Shown here one piece after another: positions 51,010 to 60,750 of a DNA stretch of 64,000 nt. Below the pieces are notes generated by a model. That model saw only the letters and a program-made list of their open reading frames with translations, was not told where the DNA came from and did no database searches. Origin of the DNA: Streptomyces sp. Z26 (GTDB lineage: Bacteria > Actinomycetota > Actinomycetes > Streptomycetales > Streptomycetaceae); contig NZ_RCHV01000002.1 of the NCBI RefSeq assembly GCF_003665095.1, positions 1,125,501-1,189,500 on the forward strand, in the 5' to 3' direction. The first letter of the stretch is position 1. Each line of letters begins with the position of its first letter. Both the position numbers and the translations under genes were made by a program.

Positions 51010-52035
51010 GTGGAAACGGGCACGGGGCAGGCGGTGGGCAGCGTGGGAACGCCAACGCGGGCCGCCGTGCGGACAAGCGCCCTGGTCAAGACGTACCCGC
51101 CGGGCCGCGCCCGGCGCGGCACCCCCGCGACGCCCGAGGTCCGCGCCACCGACGGCGTCTCCCTCACCGTGCGGCGCGGCGAGGTCTTCGGCCTGCTCGG
51201 CCCGAACGGCGCCGGGAAGTCCACCCTCGTACGCCAGCTCACCGGCCTGCTGCGCCCCGACGCGGGCGCCGTCGAGGTGCTGGGCCACGACGTCGTACGG
51301 CATCCGGAACGGGCCGCGCGGCTCCTCGCCTACCTGGGGCAGGAGTCGACCGCCCTCGACGAGCTGACCGTCTCGCTCGCCGTGGAGACGACGGCCCGGC
51401 TGCGCGGCCTCGCGCCGCGCGAGGCCCGGCTCGCCCGCGACCACGTGCTGGAGGAGCTGGAGCTGTGCGGCATCGCGGGCCGCCCGCTGCGCCACCTCTC
51501 CGGCGGCCAGCGCCGCCTGGCGTGCGTCGCGACCGCGCTGGCCGGCGAGCGCCCGCTGCTGGTGCTGGACGAGCCGACGACCGGCATGGACCCCGTCGCG
51601 CGGCGCGCGGTGTGGGCGGCGGTCGACCGGCGCCGGGTGGACCGGGGTACGACGGTGGTGCTCGTGACGCACAACGTGATCGAGGCGGAGACGGTGCTCG
51701 ACCGCGTCGCCGTGCTGGACCGCGGCCGGGTGATCGCCTGCGACACCCCGGGCGGTCTGAAGGCGCTGGTCGGCGGCGACGTACGGCTGGAGCTGGTCTG
51801 GCGGGAGCGGGCGCCCGTCGAGGTGCCGGAGGTCGCCGCGCTCGGCGCCGACGCCGCCGTGGCGGGCCGCCGCTGGACCCTGCGCCTCACGCCGGAGGCC
51901 GCGCGCGACGCGGTCGCCACGGTGACGGCCGGGCCCGCCTTCGCCGCGCTCGACGACTTCACGCTCGCCACGCCGAGCCTGGAGGACGTCTATCTGGCAC
52001 TCGGGGGCCGTACGGAAGGCTTGGTGAAGACGTGA
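51010..52035 (+). CDS. ABC transporter ATP-binding protein
   Basis: This 341-residue ATPase resembles exporters of the drug-resistance/CcmA (DrrA) type. Walker A is GPNGAGKST (about residue 67), the signature LSGGQRRLA, Walker B LLVLDEPTTGMDP and the switch His in VLVTHNVIEAE. The C-terminal 60 residues form the extra domain of the group. A GTG start is used. A permease gene begins about 50 bases later in the same direction. The exported substrate is unknown. Confidence 0.93.
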   Translation: METGTGQAVGSVGTPTRAAVRTSALVKTYPPGRARRGTPATPEVRATDGVSLTVRRGEVFGLLGPNGAGKSTLVRQLTGLLRPDAGAVEVLGHDVVRHPERAARLLAYLGQESTALDELTVSLAVETTARLRGLAPREARLARDHVLEELELCGIAGRPLRHLSGGQRRLACVATALAGERPLLVLDEPTTGMDPVARRAVWAAVDRRRVDRGTTVVLVTHNVIEAETVLDRVAVLDRGRVIACDTPGGLKALVGGDVRLELVWRERAPVEVPEVAALGADAAVAGRRWTLRLTPEAARDAVATVTAGPAFAALDDFTLATPSLEDVYLALGGRTEGLVKT

Positions 52036-52084
52036 GGTACGCGCGGACGGTCTCCCTCCCCCGGTGCGCTCCGGCGGGGGCGCG

Positions 52085-53011
52085 GTGAGCACGGCGGCGG
52101 CGGAGAGCCGCGCCAGGTTCGGTGACCCGGCCGACGGACCGGCGGGCGCGGACAGGACCGGTCGCGCCACGGGCGCGACCGGGGACACCGGTACGGGTAC
52201 GGGCGCGCGCGGCACCGACCGTACGCCCGGCGGCGAGGCGTGGTCGGGCACCGGGCCCGCGCCGCTCGCGCCGCGCGCGCGGCTGTGGCCGTCGATGGGC
52301 GCGGTGTACCGGGCGCAGCTCTCGCGGGCGCGCGTGGCCCGTATCCCGCTGCTGTTCGTGGCCACGTTCCAGTCGCTGGGGATCATGGTCCTGATGCGCG
52401 GCGTGGTGGACGGCGGCGCCGAGGCGCGCGCGGTCGTCGCCGGGTCGAGCGTGCTGGTCGTGGCGTTCGTCGCGCTCAACCTGCTCGCCCAGTACTTCGG
52501 CCAGCTCCGCGCCAGCGGCGGCCTCGACCACTACGCGACACTGCCGGTACCGGCCGCCGCCGTCGTACTGGGCGCGGCGGGCGCGTACGCCTCGTTCACC
52601 GTGCCGGGCGTCCTCTTCACGGCGGTGGTCGGCAGCGTGCTGTTCGCCCTGCCGCTGGGCGGCCTGTGGGTGCTCGTGGCCGTGATCCCGCTCGCCGGGG
52701 CCGCCCTGGCGGGACTGGGCGCGGCGCTCGGGCTGCTCGCCCCGCGCGCGGAGCTGGCGACGGTCTGCGGCCAGCTCGGCATGTCCGCCGCGCTGCTGCT
52801 GGGGGTGCTGCCGGGCGGGCAGCTGCCGGGCCCGGTGCAGTGGGTACGCGACCTGCTGCCGTCGACGTACGGCGTCGAGGCGCTGGCCCGCGCGCTCCAG
52901 TCACGGCCGGAGTGGCCGCGGGTGGCCCTGGACCTGGGGGTGTGCGCGGCGGTGGGCGTGGTGTCGCTGGCGGTGGCGACCTGGGCGTACCGGCGGGCGT
53001 CGGTCCGCTGA
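52085..53011 (+). CDS. ABC-2 type transporter permease
   Basis: This 308-residue membrane partner of the preceding ATPase has a low-complexity N-terminus (Gly/Thr/Asp/Ala, about 65 residues including TGTGTGARGTD) followed by six hydrophobic segments ([114 protein letters not shown]) typical of ABC-2 exporters. GTG 52085 is chosen; an in-frame GTG 21 bases upstream is also possible. Confidence 0.88.
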   Translation: MSTAAAESRARFGDPADGPAGADRTGRATGATGDTGTGTGARGTDRTPGGEAWSGTGPAPLAPRARLWPSMGAVYRAQLSRARVARIPLLFVATFQSLGIMVLMRGVVDGGAEARAVVAGSSVLVVAFVALNLLAQYFGQLRASGGLDHYATLPVPAAAVVLGAAGAYASFTVPGVLFTAVVGSVLFALPLGGLWVLVAVIPLAGAALAGLGAALGLLAPRAELATVCGQLGMSAALLLGVLPGGQLPGPVQWVRDLLPSTYGVEALARALQSRPEWPRVALDLGVCAAVGVVSLAVATWAYRRASVR

Positions 53012-53107
53012 CGGCCCGGCGGACCCCCGTACGCGCGGCCGTGCCCGCCCGTACGGCCCCGGCAACTCCCCTGGTCCGCCGCGTAACGGTCGGATACCGG
53101 GCTGGTC

Positions 53108-53138
53108 GCTAAGCGGCCCCCTTTAGCTGCCGCTTAGC
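53108..53138. promoter_or_regulatory. Perfect 10-bp inverted repeat
   Basis: GCTAAGCGGC and GCCGCTTAGC flank an 11-base spacer 27 bases upstream of the next gene. It is AT-richer than its surroundings and could be an operator or a terminator for the ABC genes. Confidence 0.5.
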
Positions 53139-53164
53139 CCCGACCGTGGCACACTCGGGCGGCG

Positions 53165-53845
53165 ATGGGCATAGCAGGGGCAGGCATACGGACGGCACGG
53201 GCGGCGGTCTTCACCGCGCTGTGCGTCGCGCTGTCCGCGGGCGCCCACGTGCTGCTGTCCGGAGCGCCCGTGCCGCCCGGCACGCTCGCCCCCGTCAGCG
53301 TCGGCGTCTTCCTCCTCGCCTTCGCGCTCGCCGACCGCGAGTGCGGCTTCCTCCGCATCGCGGCCCTGCTCGTCCCCCTCGAACTCTTCGCGGACACCGT
53401 CTTCACCGCGGGCCAGCACACCTGTTACGGCCAGGCGGGCGGCCCCGTGACCGGCCCGCTCCGCTCCGTGGGGATCGACTTCGTGTGCGCCGGGGGCGAG
53501 TTCGGCACCCCGCTCGCCCGGCTGGCGCACGGCGGTACGTCGCTCCCCGCGCACGCCCCGGCCAGCTCGCCGTGGCTGCTGCTGGCCGCGCACCTCGCCG
53601 TCGGCCTGCTCGCCGCCGCCTGGCTGCGCCGCGGCGAGGCCGCCGCCGCGCGCCTGCTGCGGGCCGCCGCCGCGACCGCCTTCCGGCCGCTGCTGTGCGC
53701 CGCCCGCGCCCGTACGAGCGCCGCCGACGGCCCGCCCGCCGGTACGGCCCGCGCGCTGCCCGTACGCGCCGTCCGCCCGTACCCGCTGATCCGCCACTCC
53801 GTGCTGCGCCGCGGACCGCCGTACGCCCTCGCGACCACCGCCTGA
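53165..53845 (+). CDS. Hypothetical membrane protein with three cysteines
   Basis: This 226-residue protein has about four hydrophobic segments (AAVFTALCVALSAGAHVLLS; VGVFLLAFALADR; LRIAALLVPLELFADTVF; WLLLAAHLAVGLLAAAWL). The loops hold DRECGFLRI, HTCYGQAGG and DFVCAGGEFGTP, and the tail is Arg/Ala-rich. I do not recognise the family. It lies 44 bases before a DsbA-like thiol oxidoreductase gene in the same direction; an electron-transfer or copper role with that protein would fit the cysteines and histidines but is speculation. Confidence 0.75.
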   Translation: MGIAGAGIRTARAAVFTALCVALSAGAHVLLSGAPVPPGTLAPVSVGVFLLAFALADRECGFLRIAALLVPLELFADTVFTAGQHTCYGQAGGPVTGPLRSVGIDFVCAGGEFGTPLARLAHGGTSLPAHAPASSPWLLLAAHLAVGLLAAAWLRRGEAAAARLLRAAAATAFRPLLCAARARTSAADGPPAGTARALPVRAVRPYPLIRHSVLRRGPPYALATTA

Positions 53846-53889
53846 GCGCACGACGTCCCCGCCCCACGTACGACACGGAGAGAACCACC

Positions 53890-54819
53890 ATGAGCAAGCG
53901 CAACAGCCAGGAAGCCAAGCGCGCCGCCCGCGAGCGGCTGCGCGTCGAACGCGAGAAGCAGGCGAAGCGCGAGAAGATGCGCCGCCAGCTCGTCGTCGGC
54001 GGCTCGATCGTCGCCGTCCTCGCGATAGCCGCCGGTGTCGGCGTGGCCGTGTCCAACATGGGCGGCAACGGCGGCGAGGGCGACTCCAGCGACTGGAGCG
54101 CCGCCACGAAGCTCGCCGAGAAGGGCGACGGCGGCAGCGTCTCGGTGGACGGCGAGAAGGTGAAGTACGCGGCCCCCGCGAACACCTCCGGGAAGAACGG
54201 CAGCGAGATCGTCGTCGGTGACGAGAAGGCCGAGCACACGCTCGGCGTCTTCGAGGACATGCGCTGCCCGATCTGCTCCACGTTCGAGCAGACGACCGGG
54301 AAGGCCATCCTGGAGGACATCGACAAGGGCAAGTACAAGGCGTCGTTCACCTTCGGCACCTTCCTCGACAAGAACCCGGCGGCGGCGGGCACCGGCTCCA
54401 AGAACGCGCTGAGCGCGCTCGGCGCGGCCCTGAACGTCAGCCCGGAGGCGTTCCTGGAGTACAAGGAGACGCTGTACTCCAAGGAGCACCACCCCGAGGA
54501 GACCGACGACGCGTTCGCCAGTGACGACGACCTGATCGAGATAGCCCAGAACGTCAAGGAGCTGAAGGGCAACAAGGACTTCGAGAAGGCCGTCAAGGAC
54601 GGCACGTACGACGCCTGGGCCATGCAGATCTCGAAGAAGTTCGACAAGTCCGGCGTCCAGGGCACCCCGACCATCAAGCTGGACGGGAAGCACCTCAAGG
54701 CCGACTCGCAGGGCAGCCCGCCCATGTCCCCGGAGCAGCTGAACACCCTGGTGGACAAGGAGATCGCCGCCAAGGGCAAGGGCGGCGGGGACGAGGAGAA
54801 GGACAAGGACAAGGGCTGA
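53890..54819 (+). CDS. Membrane-anchored DsbA-type protein, second copy
   Basis: This 309-residue protein has a strongly basic cytoplasmic N-terminus (SQEAKRAARERLRVEREKQA), one membrane helix (LVVGGSIVAVLAIAAGVGVAV), a linker, and an external DsbA-like domain with active site CPIC in FEDMRCPICSTFEQTTG and cis-Pro GVQGTPTIKLDG; the C-terminus is a Lys/Glu/Asp/Gly tail. It has the same design as the protein at 12736–13485. GGAGAG precedes the ATG. A role in disulfide chemistry of secreted proteins is inferred from the family. Confidence 0.92.
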   Translation: MSKRNSQEAKRAARERLRVEREKQAKREKMRRQLVVGGSIVAVLAIAAGVGVAVSNMGGNGGEGDSSDWSAATKLAEKGDGGSVSVDGEKVKYAAPANTSGKNGSEIVVGDEKAEHTLGVFEDMRCPICSTFEQTTGKAILEDIDKGKYKASFTFGTFLDKNPAAAGTGSKNALSALGAALNVSPEAFLEYKETLYSKEHHPEETDDAFASDDDLIEIAQNVKELKGNKDFEKAVKDGTYDAWAMQISKKFDKSGVQGTPTIKLDGKHLKADSQGSPPMSPEQLNTLVDKEIAAKGKGGGDEEKDKDKG

Positions 54820-54826
54820 CGCCCCA

Positions 54827-54875
54827 GGACCGTACGGCCGCGCGCGGCGGGAGGCCGCGCGCGCCCGTACGGTCC
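54827..54875. terminator. Very strong bidirectional terminator
   Basis: A 22-base-pair stem with a single mismatch (54827–54848 with 54854–54875) closes on the loop GGGAG between the DsbA-like gene and the convergent hydrolase gene. Confidence 0.9.
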
Positions 54876-54910
54876 CCGGCGGGCGCCGGGCCCGCCGTAC
54901 GGAACCGCGC

Positions 54911-55489
54911 TCAGCCGTCCAGGTCCGCCAGGAAGCCCAGCGCCGTACGCCACGTGGCGTCCGCCGCCTCCGCGTCGTGGTCGTCGAGGTCCGGGTCGGT
55001 GTAGAGGTGCCCGGCCCCGGCGTAGCGGTAGACCTCCACGTCGGCGCCCGCCCGCGTCATGCGCAGGTACCACGCGTTCAGCCAGTCGTGCGACTCGAAC
55101 GGGTCCGGGTCCGCGACGTGCAGCTGTACGGGCAGGTCGTCCACGGCCGCGTCCTCCGGCAGGTCGGAGGTGCCGTGGAGGAGGAGCAGCCCGCGCGCGT
55201 GGCGGTCGGCCAGCGCCAGGTTCTGCGCGACGGACCCGCCGAGCGAGAAGCCCGCGTAGACGAGGCCGTCGGCGGAGTACGGGGCCGCGGCGGCGACGCC
55301 GCGCCGCAGCAGCTCGTCCGTGCCGATGGCGTCCTTGATGTCCCGGCCCTGCTCGACCGTCTCCGCCGTCCGCCCCTCGTACAGGTCCGGTACGTGCACG
55401 GTGTGGCCCGCCGCCCGCAGCCGCTCTGCGGCGGCGTGCACCGCGGGGCGCAGACCGTGGACGGAATGGAACAGCACAACAGTGGCCAT
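54911..55489 (-). CDS. Dienelactone-hydrolase-like alpha/beta hydrolase
   Basis: This 192-residue hydrolase has the small dienelactone-hydrolase fold: MATVVLFHSVHGLRPAV, nucleophile elbow GFSLGGSVAQ with Ser82, the Asp in HVADPDPFES and His in GAGHLYTDPDLDDHD. True dienelactone hydrolases use Cys at the elbow; Ser here suggests a different ester or lactone. It is a stand-alone gene between a strong terminator and the divergent mscS-type gene. Its substrate is unknown. Confidence 0.88.
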   Translation of the reverse strand: MATVVLFHSVHGLRPAVHAAAERLRAAGHTVHVPDLYEGRTAETVEQGRDIKDAIGTDELLRRGVAAAAPYSADGLVYAGFSLGGSVAQNLALADRHARGLLLLHGTSDLPEDAAVDDLPVQLHVADPDPFESHDWLNAWYLRMTRAGADVEVYRYAGAGHLYTDPDLDDHDAEAADATWRTALGFLADLDG

Positions 55490-55623
55490 CGGCGCGTGTC
55501 ACTTCCCACAGGAGCAGAATTTCGTGCGCGCCCATCCTGCCAGTTAGCGTTCCCCCTCACGGCCCCGGGACCACGGGCCCCGGCGGCCCCACGGGAACGC
55601 CAGGAAGAGGAGCTGAGAGGTTC

Positions 55624-56730
55624 ATGGAGCAGGTGCTGCGCCCCGTCCTCGTCGTCGGTGGCACGATCGCCATCGCCCTGATCGCGGGCTGGCTCGCCGA
55701 CCGCGTACTGGACGCGGCGGACCGCAGACACCCCGAGACGCCGCTCTGGGGCCATCTGCGGCGCTGCGGACTCCCGTTGCAGGTCGTCCTGGTCTCCTCG
55801 GGCCTCCAGGCGGCGTACGGGCTGACGGGCATCGACACCCACGAGGACCGGCTGATCAAGAACATCCTGGCGCTCGTCACGGTGGCCGCCCTGGTGTGGC
55901 TCGCCGTACGGACGGCCAGCGCGGTCGCGGAGACGTCCCTCGCCCGGTTCGCGGCGACGACCCGCGACCCCGCGCGCGTACGCCGGTTCCGGACCCAGCT
56001 GACGATGATCCAGCGGGTCATCACGTTCGTACTGGCGACGATCGCCGCGGCCGTCGCGATCCTGCTGCTCTTCCCGGAGCTGCGGGCGCTGGGCGCGTCG
56101 ATGCTGGCGTCGGCGGGCGTGATCGGCATCGTGGCCGGTGTCGCCGCCCAGTCCATGCTGGGCAACCTCTTCGCGGGACTCCAGGTCGCCTTCGGCGCCT
56201 CCGTGCGCATCGGCGACACGGTGGTCGTGGAGGGCGAGTGGGGCGTGGTCGAGGAGATCTCCCTCGCGTTCCTGACCGTACGGATCTGGGACGACCGGCG
56301 GCTGACGATGCCCGTCGCGTACTTCAACAGCAAGCCGTACGAGAACTGGTCGCGCGGCGGCACCGAGATCACCTGCACCGTCGTGCTGCACCTCGACCAC
56401 TCGGCGCCCGTACGGCTGCTCCGCGAGCACCTGCACACCGTCCTCACCGAGCGCGACGACTGGGACCGGCGGACCTGGAGCCTGGTCGTCACGGACACCA
56501 CGCCCACCACGATCCAGGTGCGGGCGGCGATGTCCGCCAAGGACACGGACGACTGGTGGACGCTCCAGTGCGGCGTCCGCGAGGAGCTGGTGACCTGGCT
56601 CCAGCAGGAGCACCCGTACGCCCTGCCGCGCGTCGCCACGTCGCCCGCGGCGACCGCCCCGCACGAGGCCGCGCCGGGCGCGGGCCCGCGCGTCGGCCCG
56701 CAGGGCGGCGGGCCGGGCACGGAGCGCTAG
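55624..56730 (+). CDS. MscS-family mechanosensitive channel
   Basis: This 368-residue small-conductance channel homologue has three or four N-terminal membrane segments, the pore helix region ALGASMLASAGVIGIVAGVAAQ followed by SMLGNLFAGLQVAFG, and the beta domain IGDTVVVEGEWGVVEEISL, then VRIWDDRRLTMPVAYF. It should release solutes upon osmotic downshock. The C-terminal 40 residues are Pro/Gly/Ala-rich. GGAAGAGGAG lies upstream of the ATG. It converges with the antiporter gene. Confidence 0.93.
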   Translation: MEQVLRPVLVVGGTIAIALIAGWLADRVLDAADRRHPETPLWGHLRRCGLPLQVVLVSSGLQAAYGLTGIDTHEDRLIKNILALVTVAALVWLAVRTASAVAETSLARFAATTRDPARVRRFRTQLTMIQRVITFVLATIAAAVAILLLFPELRALGASMLASAGVIGIVAGVAAQSMLGNLFAGLQVAFGASVRIGDTVVVEGEWGVVEEISLAFLTVRIWDDRRLTMPVAYFNSKPYENWSRGGTEITCTVVLHLDHSAPVRLLREHLHTVLTERDDWDRRTWSLVVTDTTPTTIQVRAAMSAKDTDDWWTLQCGVREELVTWLQQEHPYALPRVATSPAATAPHEAAPGAGPRVGPQGGGPGTER

Positions 56731-56757
56731 GCGCCGTACGGGGCGCGGGTGGCGGCG

Positions 56758-58353
56758 TCAGTTCACGTTGAAGCTGCGGACGTCCAGCCGGTGCAGCACC
56801 CGGTCCACGATCTCCGGGTCGGTGCCCGGCTCGTTCCGCGCGGCGACGACCTCGTGCCGGGCGGCGGACAGCAGCTCGCCCTGCAACCGGTGGATCTTCC
56901 GCAGCCGCTGCACCCGCTGCTCGTGCGCGTCCCGGCGGTCCTCGTCCACCAGCTCGGGCGAGACGCGTACGCCGAGGTCCTGCGCCCGGCGCAGCAGCGC
57001 CTCGGTGATCTCCTCCGGCAGGTCCTCCTCCGCCTCGATCTCGCGGAGCCGCCGCTTCGCGGCCTTGGCGCAGCGGATCGCCAACTCCCGTTCCAGCTGC
57101 CGTTCGGCGGCGGTGTCGGCCCGTACGTGCAGCCGCTTCACCAGCCACGGCAGCGTGAGGCCCTGGAGGACCAGGGTCACCAGCACCACCACGAAGGCGA
57201 GGAAGAGGATCGCGTCCCGCTCCGGGAACTCCTCGCCGCCCTCCACGGTCAGCGGTACGGCGAGGGCCAGCGCCACGGACGCCACCCCGCGCATCCCGGA
57301 CCACCAGACGACGATCGTCTCCCGCCAGCTCATCGGGATCTCCTCGTCCACGTCCTTGCGCTGGTGCAGCTTCCGGGCGAGCCAGGAGGCGGGCAGCAGC
57401 CAGAGCAGCCGTACGACGACCACCGCCCCGACGACCAGCCCGGCGGCGGGGAGGAGTTCGTCCCAGCGGCCGCCGACCGCGGCCAGCACCGGCTGGAGTT
57501 CGAGGCCGATGAGGCCGAAGGCGATGCCGGTGACGAGGGTGTCCACCACGGACCAGAACGTCTGCCCGGCGAGCCGTCCGCTGACGTCGTCCGCGTCGAC
57601 GGCCCGCCCGGAGGCCAGGAACAGCGCGGTGACCAGCACCGCGAGCACACCCGAGCCGTGCAGTTCCTCGGCGAGCACGTACGAGGCGAAGGGCACCAGG
57701 AGGCTCAGCCCGGTCTGGAGCGTCACGTCGTCGAGGAAGGTCATCAGCCGGTTCGCGGCCCAGCCCAGCGCGAGGCCGACGGCGACGCCGACGACGGCCA
57801 CGAGGGCCAGTTCACCGACGGCCTCGGTGAGCGAGAAGTGGCCGGTGACGGCGGCGGCGATCGCCACGTGGTAGAGGGTGATCGCGGTGATGTCGTTGAA
57901 CAGCCCCTCGCCCTCCAGGATCGACACCAGCCGCCGTGGCAGCCCGAGCCGCGCCGCCACCTGGGTCGCCGCGACCGGGTCGGGCGGCGCCACCAGCGCG
58001 CCGAGGGCCACGGCGGCGGCCCACGGCAGCCCCGGTACGGCCGCCTCCGCGACGCACGCGACGACCGCCGTGGTGACGAAGACGAGGGCGACGGCCAGCA
58101 GCAGGATCGGCCGCGCGTTCGCCGTGAACTGCCGCCACGACGTGCGCTGCGCGGCGGCGTACAGCAGCGGCGGCAGCACCAGCGGCAGGATCAGGTCGGG
58201 CGGCACCTCGACCTCGGGGACGAACGGCAGCAGCGCGAGCACCCCGCCGAACAGCGTCATCAGCACCGGCGACGGCAGGCCCAGCCGGTCCCCGACCGGG
58301 ACCATGACGACGGCGGCCAGGAGCAGCGCGAAGACGAGGGCGAGCTGGTCCAC
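56758..58353 (-). CDS. Na+/H+ antiporter, CPA1 (NhaP) family
   Basis: This 531-residue cation:proton antiporter has about 12 membrane helices. Diagnostic pieces are LVLPPLLYAAAQRTSW, GALVAPPDPVAATQVAARLG with the Asp, LEGEGLFNDITAITLY (the family GEGLFND with catalytic Asp) and WWSGMRGVASVALALAVPL. The C-terminal 120 residues are cytosolic and charged (AERQLERELAIRCAKAAKRR). GTG 58353 lies two bases after the rluD stop, indicating cotranscription. The ion preference is not readable. Confidence 0.94.
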   Translation of the reverse strand: MDQLALVFALLLAAVVMVPVGDRLGLPSPVLMTLFGGVLALLPFVPEVEVPPDLILPLVLPPLLYAAAQRTSWRQFTANARPILLLAVALVFVTTAVVACVAEAAVPGLPWAAAVALGALVAPPDPVAATQVAARLGLPRRLVSILEGEGLFNDITAITLYHVAIAAAVTGHFSLTEAVGELALVAVVGVAVGLALGWAANRLMTFLDDVTLQTGLSLLVPFASYVLAEELHGSGVLAVLVTALFLASGRAVDADDVSGRLAGQTFWSVVDTLVTGIAFGLIGLELQPVLAAVGGRWDELLPAAGLVVGAVVVVRLLWLLPASWLARKLHQRKDVDEEIPMSWRETIVVWWSGMRGVASVALALAVPLTVEGGEEFPERDAILFLAFVVVLVTLVLQGLTLPWLVKRLHVRADTAAERQLERELAIRCAKAAKRRLREIEAEEDLPEEITEALLRRAQDLGVRVSPELVDEDRRDAHEQRVQRLRKIHRLQGELLSAARHEVVAARNEPGTDPEIVDRVLHRLDVRSFNVN

Positions 58354-58355
58354 GG

Positions 58356-59297
58356 CTACGCGCTCTCGGCGCGGACCCGGTCCAGCGCCAGCCGCAGGTC
58401 GTCCGGGTAGCCGCTCTCGTACTCCACCCAGGCGCCGTCGCCCGGGTGCTCGAAGCCGAGGCGTACGGCGTGCAGCCACTGCCGGGTGAGCTTCAGCCGC
58501 CCGGCGAGCTTCGGGTCGGCGCCGTACGTCAGGTCCCCGACGCAGGGGTGCCGGTGCGCGGCCATGTGCACGCGGATCTGGTGCGTACGGCCGGTCTCCA
58601 GCTTGATGTCGAGCAGGCTGGCGGCGCGGAACGCCTCCATCAGGTCGTAGTGCGTGACGGACGGCTTGCCCTCGGCGGTGACGGCCCACTTGTAGTCGTG
58701 CTGCGGGTGCCGCCCGATGGGCGCGTCGATGGTGCCGCTGAGCGGGTCGGGGTGGCCCTGGACGAGCGCGTGGTAGCGCTTGTCGACCGTACGCTCGCGG
58801 AACTGCTGCTTCAGCAGCGTGTACGCCCGCTCCGACTTGGCGACGACCATCAGCCCGGACGTGCCCACGTCCAACCGGTGCACGATGCCCTGCCGTTCGG
58901 CGGCGCCGGACGTGCTGATGGTGTAACCGGCCGCGGCCAGACCGCCGATGACGGTGGTGCCCGTCCAGCCGGGGCTGGGGTGCGCGGCGACGCCGACGGG
59001 CTTCACGACCACCACGACGTCCTGGTCGTCGTGGACGATCTCCATGCCCTCGACGGGCTCCGCGACGACCCGTACGGGCGCGGGGGGCGCGGGCATCTCC
59101 ACCTCGATCCAGGCGCCGCCCTGCACCCGGTCCGACTTCCCGGCCTCCGCGCCGTCGAGCCGGACCTTCCCGTCCGCGGCGAGTTCGGCCGCCTTCGTAC
59201 GGGAGAAGCCGAACAGCCGGGCGAGGGCGGCGTCCACACGCTCGCCCTCCAGGCCGTCAGGTACGGGCAGGGTGCGGACTTCGGGAAGCATGCTCAC
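58356..59297 (-). CDS. rluD: RluD-type 23S rRNA pseudouridine synthase
   Basis: This 313-residue RluA-family enzyme isomerises uridines in 23S rRNA. It has an S4-like N-terminal RNA-binding domain ([20 protein letters not shown]) and the catalytic motif [17 protein letters not shown] with Asp143, then [26 protein letters not shown] 59297 ([15 protein letters not shown]) matches the start of streptomycete homologues; the ATG six bases later is too close to any ribosome binding site. CATACT lies 7 bases upstream, a leaderless arrangement. It is coupled to the antiporter gene. Confidence 0.93.
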   Translation of the reverse strand: MSMLPEVRTLPVPDGLEGERVDAALARLFGFSRTKAAELAADGKVRLDGAEAGKSDRVQGGAWIEVEMPAPPAPVRVVAEPVEGMEIVHDDQDVVVVVKPVGVAAHPSPGWTGTTVIGGLAAAGYTISTSGAAERQGIVHRLDVGTSGLMVVAKSERAYTLLKQQFRERTVDKRYHALVQGHPDPLSGTIDAPIGRHPQHDYKWAVTAEGKPSVTHYDLMEAFRAASLLDIKLETGRTHQIRVHMAAHRHPCVGDLTYGADPKLAGRLKLTRQWLHAVRLGFEHPGDGAWVEYESGYPDDLRLALDRVRAESA

Positions 59298-59453
59298 CTG
59301 ATCGAGTATGCCGGACGGCCGGTGCGCCCCCGACCGTACGCCCCCTCGCGCGACGCCCGGTGACTCACCCGCGCGGCTCCCTCCGGCATGCGCGGCCCTC
59401 CCCGCACGGTGACGGTGTGACCACGTTCCGAGCCCGCCCGGAGGGAGCCCCGT

Positions 59454-60698
59454 ATGTCGCCAGAGCCCCCGGTGACCCCAGCGCCCGCGCGCCACCGCAT
59501 ACCCGGCCGGCGCGTGGTCGCGGTCGCCACCGCGACCGCCCTGTCCGCCCTCGGCCTGGCCCTGCTGCCGGGCGACGTGGCCGACGCCGTCGGCGTCTCC
59601 GGACCGTGCGCGATCAAGGCCACCCCGGGCTTCGGGGAGGGGCCGACGGGCCCGGAGTACGTCAGCCCGGAGGGCCGCCGGAAAGCCACCATGATCATGG
59701 TCGACTTTCCCGACATACCCGCGCGCGGCGCCGCCGCCGACCGCGCCGCCTTCTTCTCCGACTACGGCGAGCGCTACCTCGACCGCTCCTCCTACGGCCG
59801 CTACCACCTGGACCTGGAGCCCACCCGCGGCTGGACGCGGATGCCGCGCGGCTGGTCCTCGTACGACATCCGGCGCGGCATCACCTCCGAGGACATGCGG
59901 GCGTACGTGCAGGACGCCATCGACGCGGCCCGCGCGCGCGGCACGGACTTCCGCGACACCGACTTCGTGTACGTCGTCGCGGACGACAACGTCCCCGCGC
60001 AGCCCACCGTCTCGCAGGCGAACACCTTCGACTCGCTCCACGCGGGCACCCGCGACATCCGCGCCGCCGCCCTCGTCTTCGGCCGCCGCGCCGACTCCCC
60101 CACCTGGCAGCGCGGGAACTTCGTGCACGAGGCCAACCACCTCTACGGCCTGCCGGACCTCTACAACGTCCGCAACGGCGCCTCGGTGGAGTTCGCGGGC
60201 GGCTGGGACACCATGAGCATGGCGGGGATATCGGACCTGATGGGCTGGCACAAGTGGAAGTTCGGGTGGCTGGCGGACCGTCAGGTGGAGTGCGTCAGCA
60301 GGCCCGGCACGAGCACGCACACGCTGAAGCCGGTCGGTTCGCGGGACGGCGCGAACATCGCCGTGGTGAAGACCGGCCCGAGCACGGCGGTCGTCGCCGA
60401 GGCCCGTACCCGTACGGGACTGGACGCCCGGATCTGCACCGAGGGCGTACTCGTCTACACCGTCGACTCGCGGGTGGAGACCGGCCGCGGCCCCGTACGC
60501 GTCGTGGACGCGACGCCGCGCAGCAAGGGCGGCAGCGCCTGCGCCGACCACTCCCCCGCGGAGCTGGCCGAGCTGGGTGACGCGCCGTTCCGCGCGGGCG
60601 GCGGGCACACCTTCGCGAACGGCGTACGGGTGGCGGTGACCGACGGCCCGGAGAAGCCGGGCGGGAGCTGGACGGTACGGGTGACGCGACCGCGCTGA
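59454..60698 (+). CDS. Secreted M6-type metalloprotease
   Basis: This 414-residue protein has an N-terminal signal ([20 protein letters not shown], cleavage probably after ADA near residue 45) and a metallopeptidase domain of the M6 (immune-inhibitor-A-like) class with zinc motif [11 protein letters not shown] at His225, Glu226 and His229. Preceding text FVHEANH and following [20 protein letters not shown] are typical of the group. It should act outside the cell. GGAGGGAG precedes the ATG. It converges with lspA. Confidence 0.9.
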   Translation: MSPEPPVTPAPARHRIPGRRVVAVATATALSALGLALLPGDVADAVGVSGPCAIKATPGFGEGPTGPEYVSPEGRRKATMIMVDFPDIPARGAAADRAAFFSDYGERYLDRSSYGRYHLDLEPTRGWTRMPRGWSSYDIRRGITSEDMRAYVQDAIDAARARGTDFRDTDFVYVVADDNVPAQPTVSQANTFDSLHAGTRDIRAAALVFGRRADSPTWQRGNFVHEANHLYGLPDLYNVRNGASVEFAGGWDTMSMAGISDLMGWHKWKFGWLADRQVECVSRPGTSTHTLKPVGSRDGANIAVVKTGPSTAVVAEARTRTGLDARICTEGVLVYTVDSRVETGRGPVRVVDATPRSKGGSACADHSPAELAELGDAPFRAGGGHTFANGVRVAVTDGPEKPGGSWTVRVTRPR

Positions 60699-60750
60699 GC
60701 GGGCGGCGCGCGGCGGCGCGGTGGGGCCCGGACGGCGGGCGGCGCCCGGG

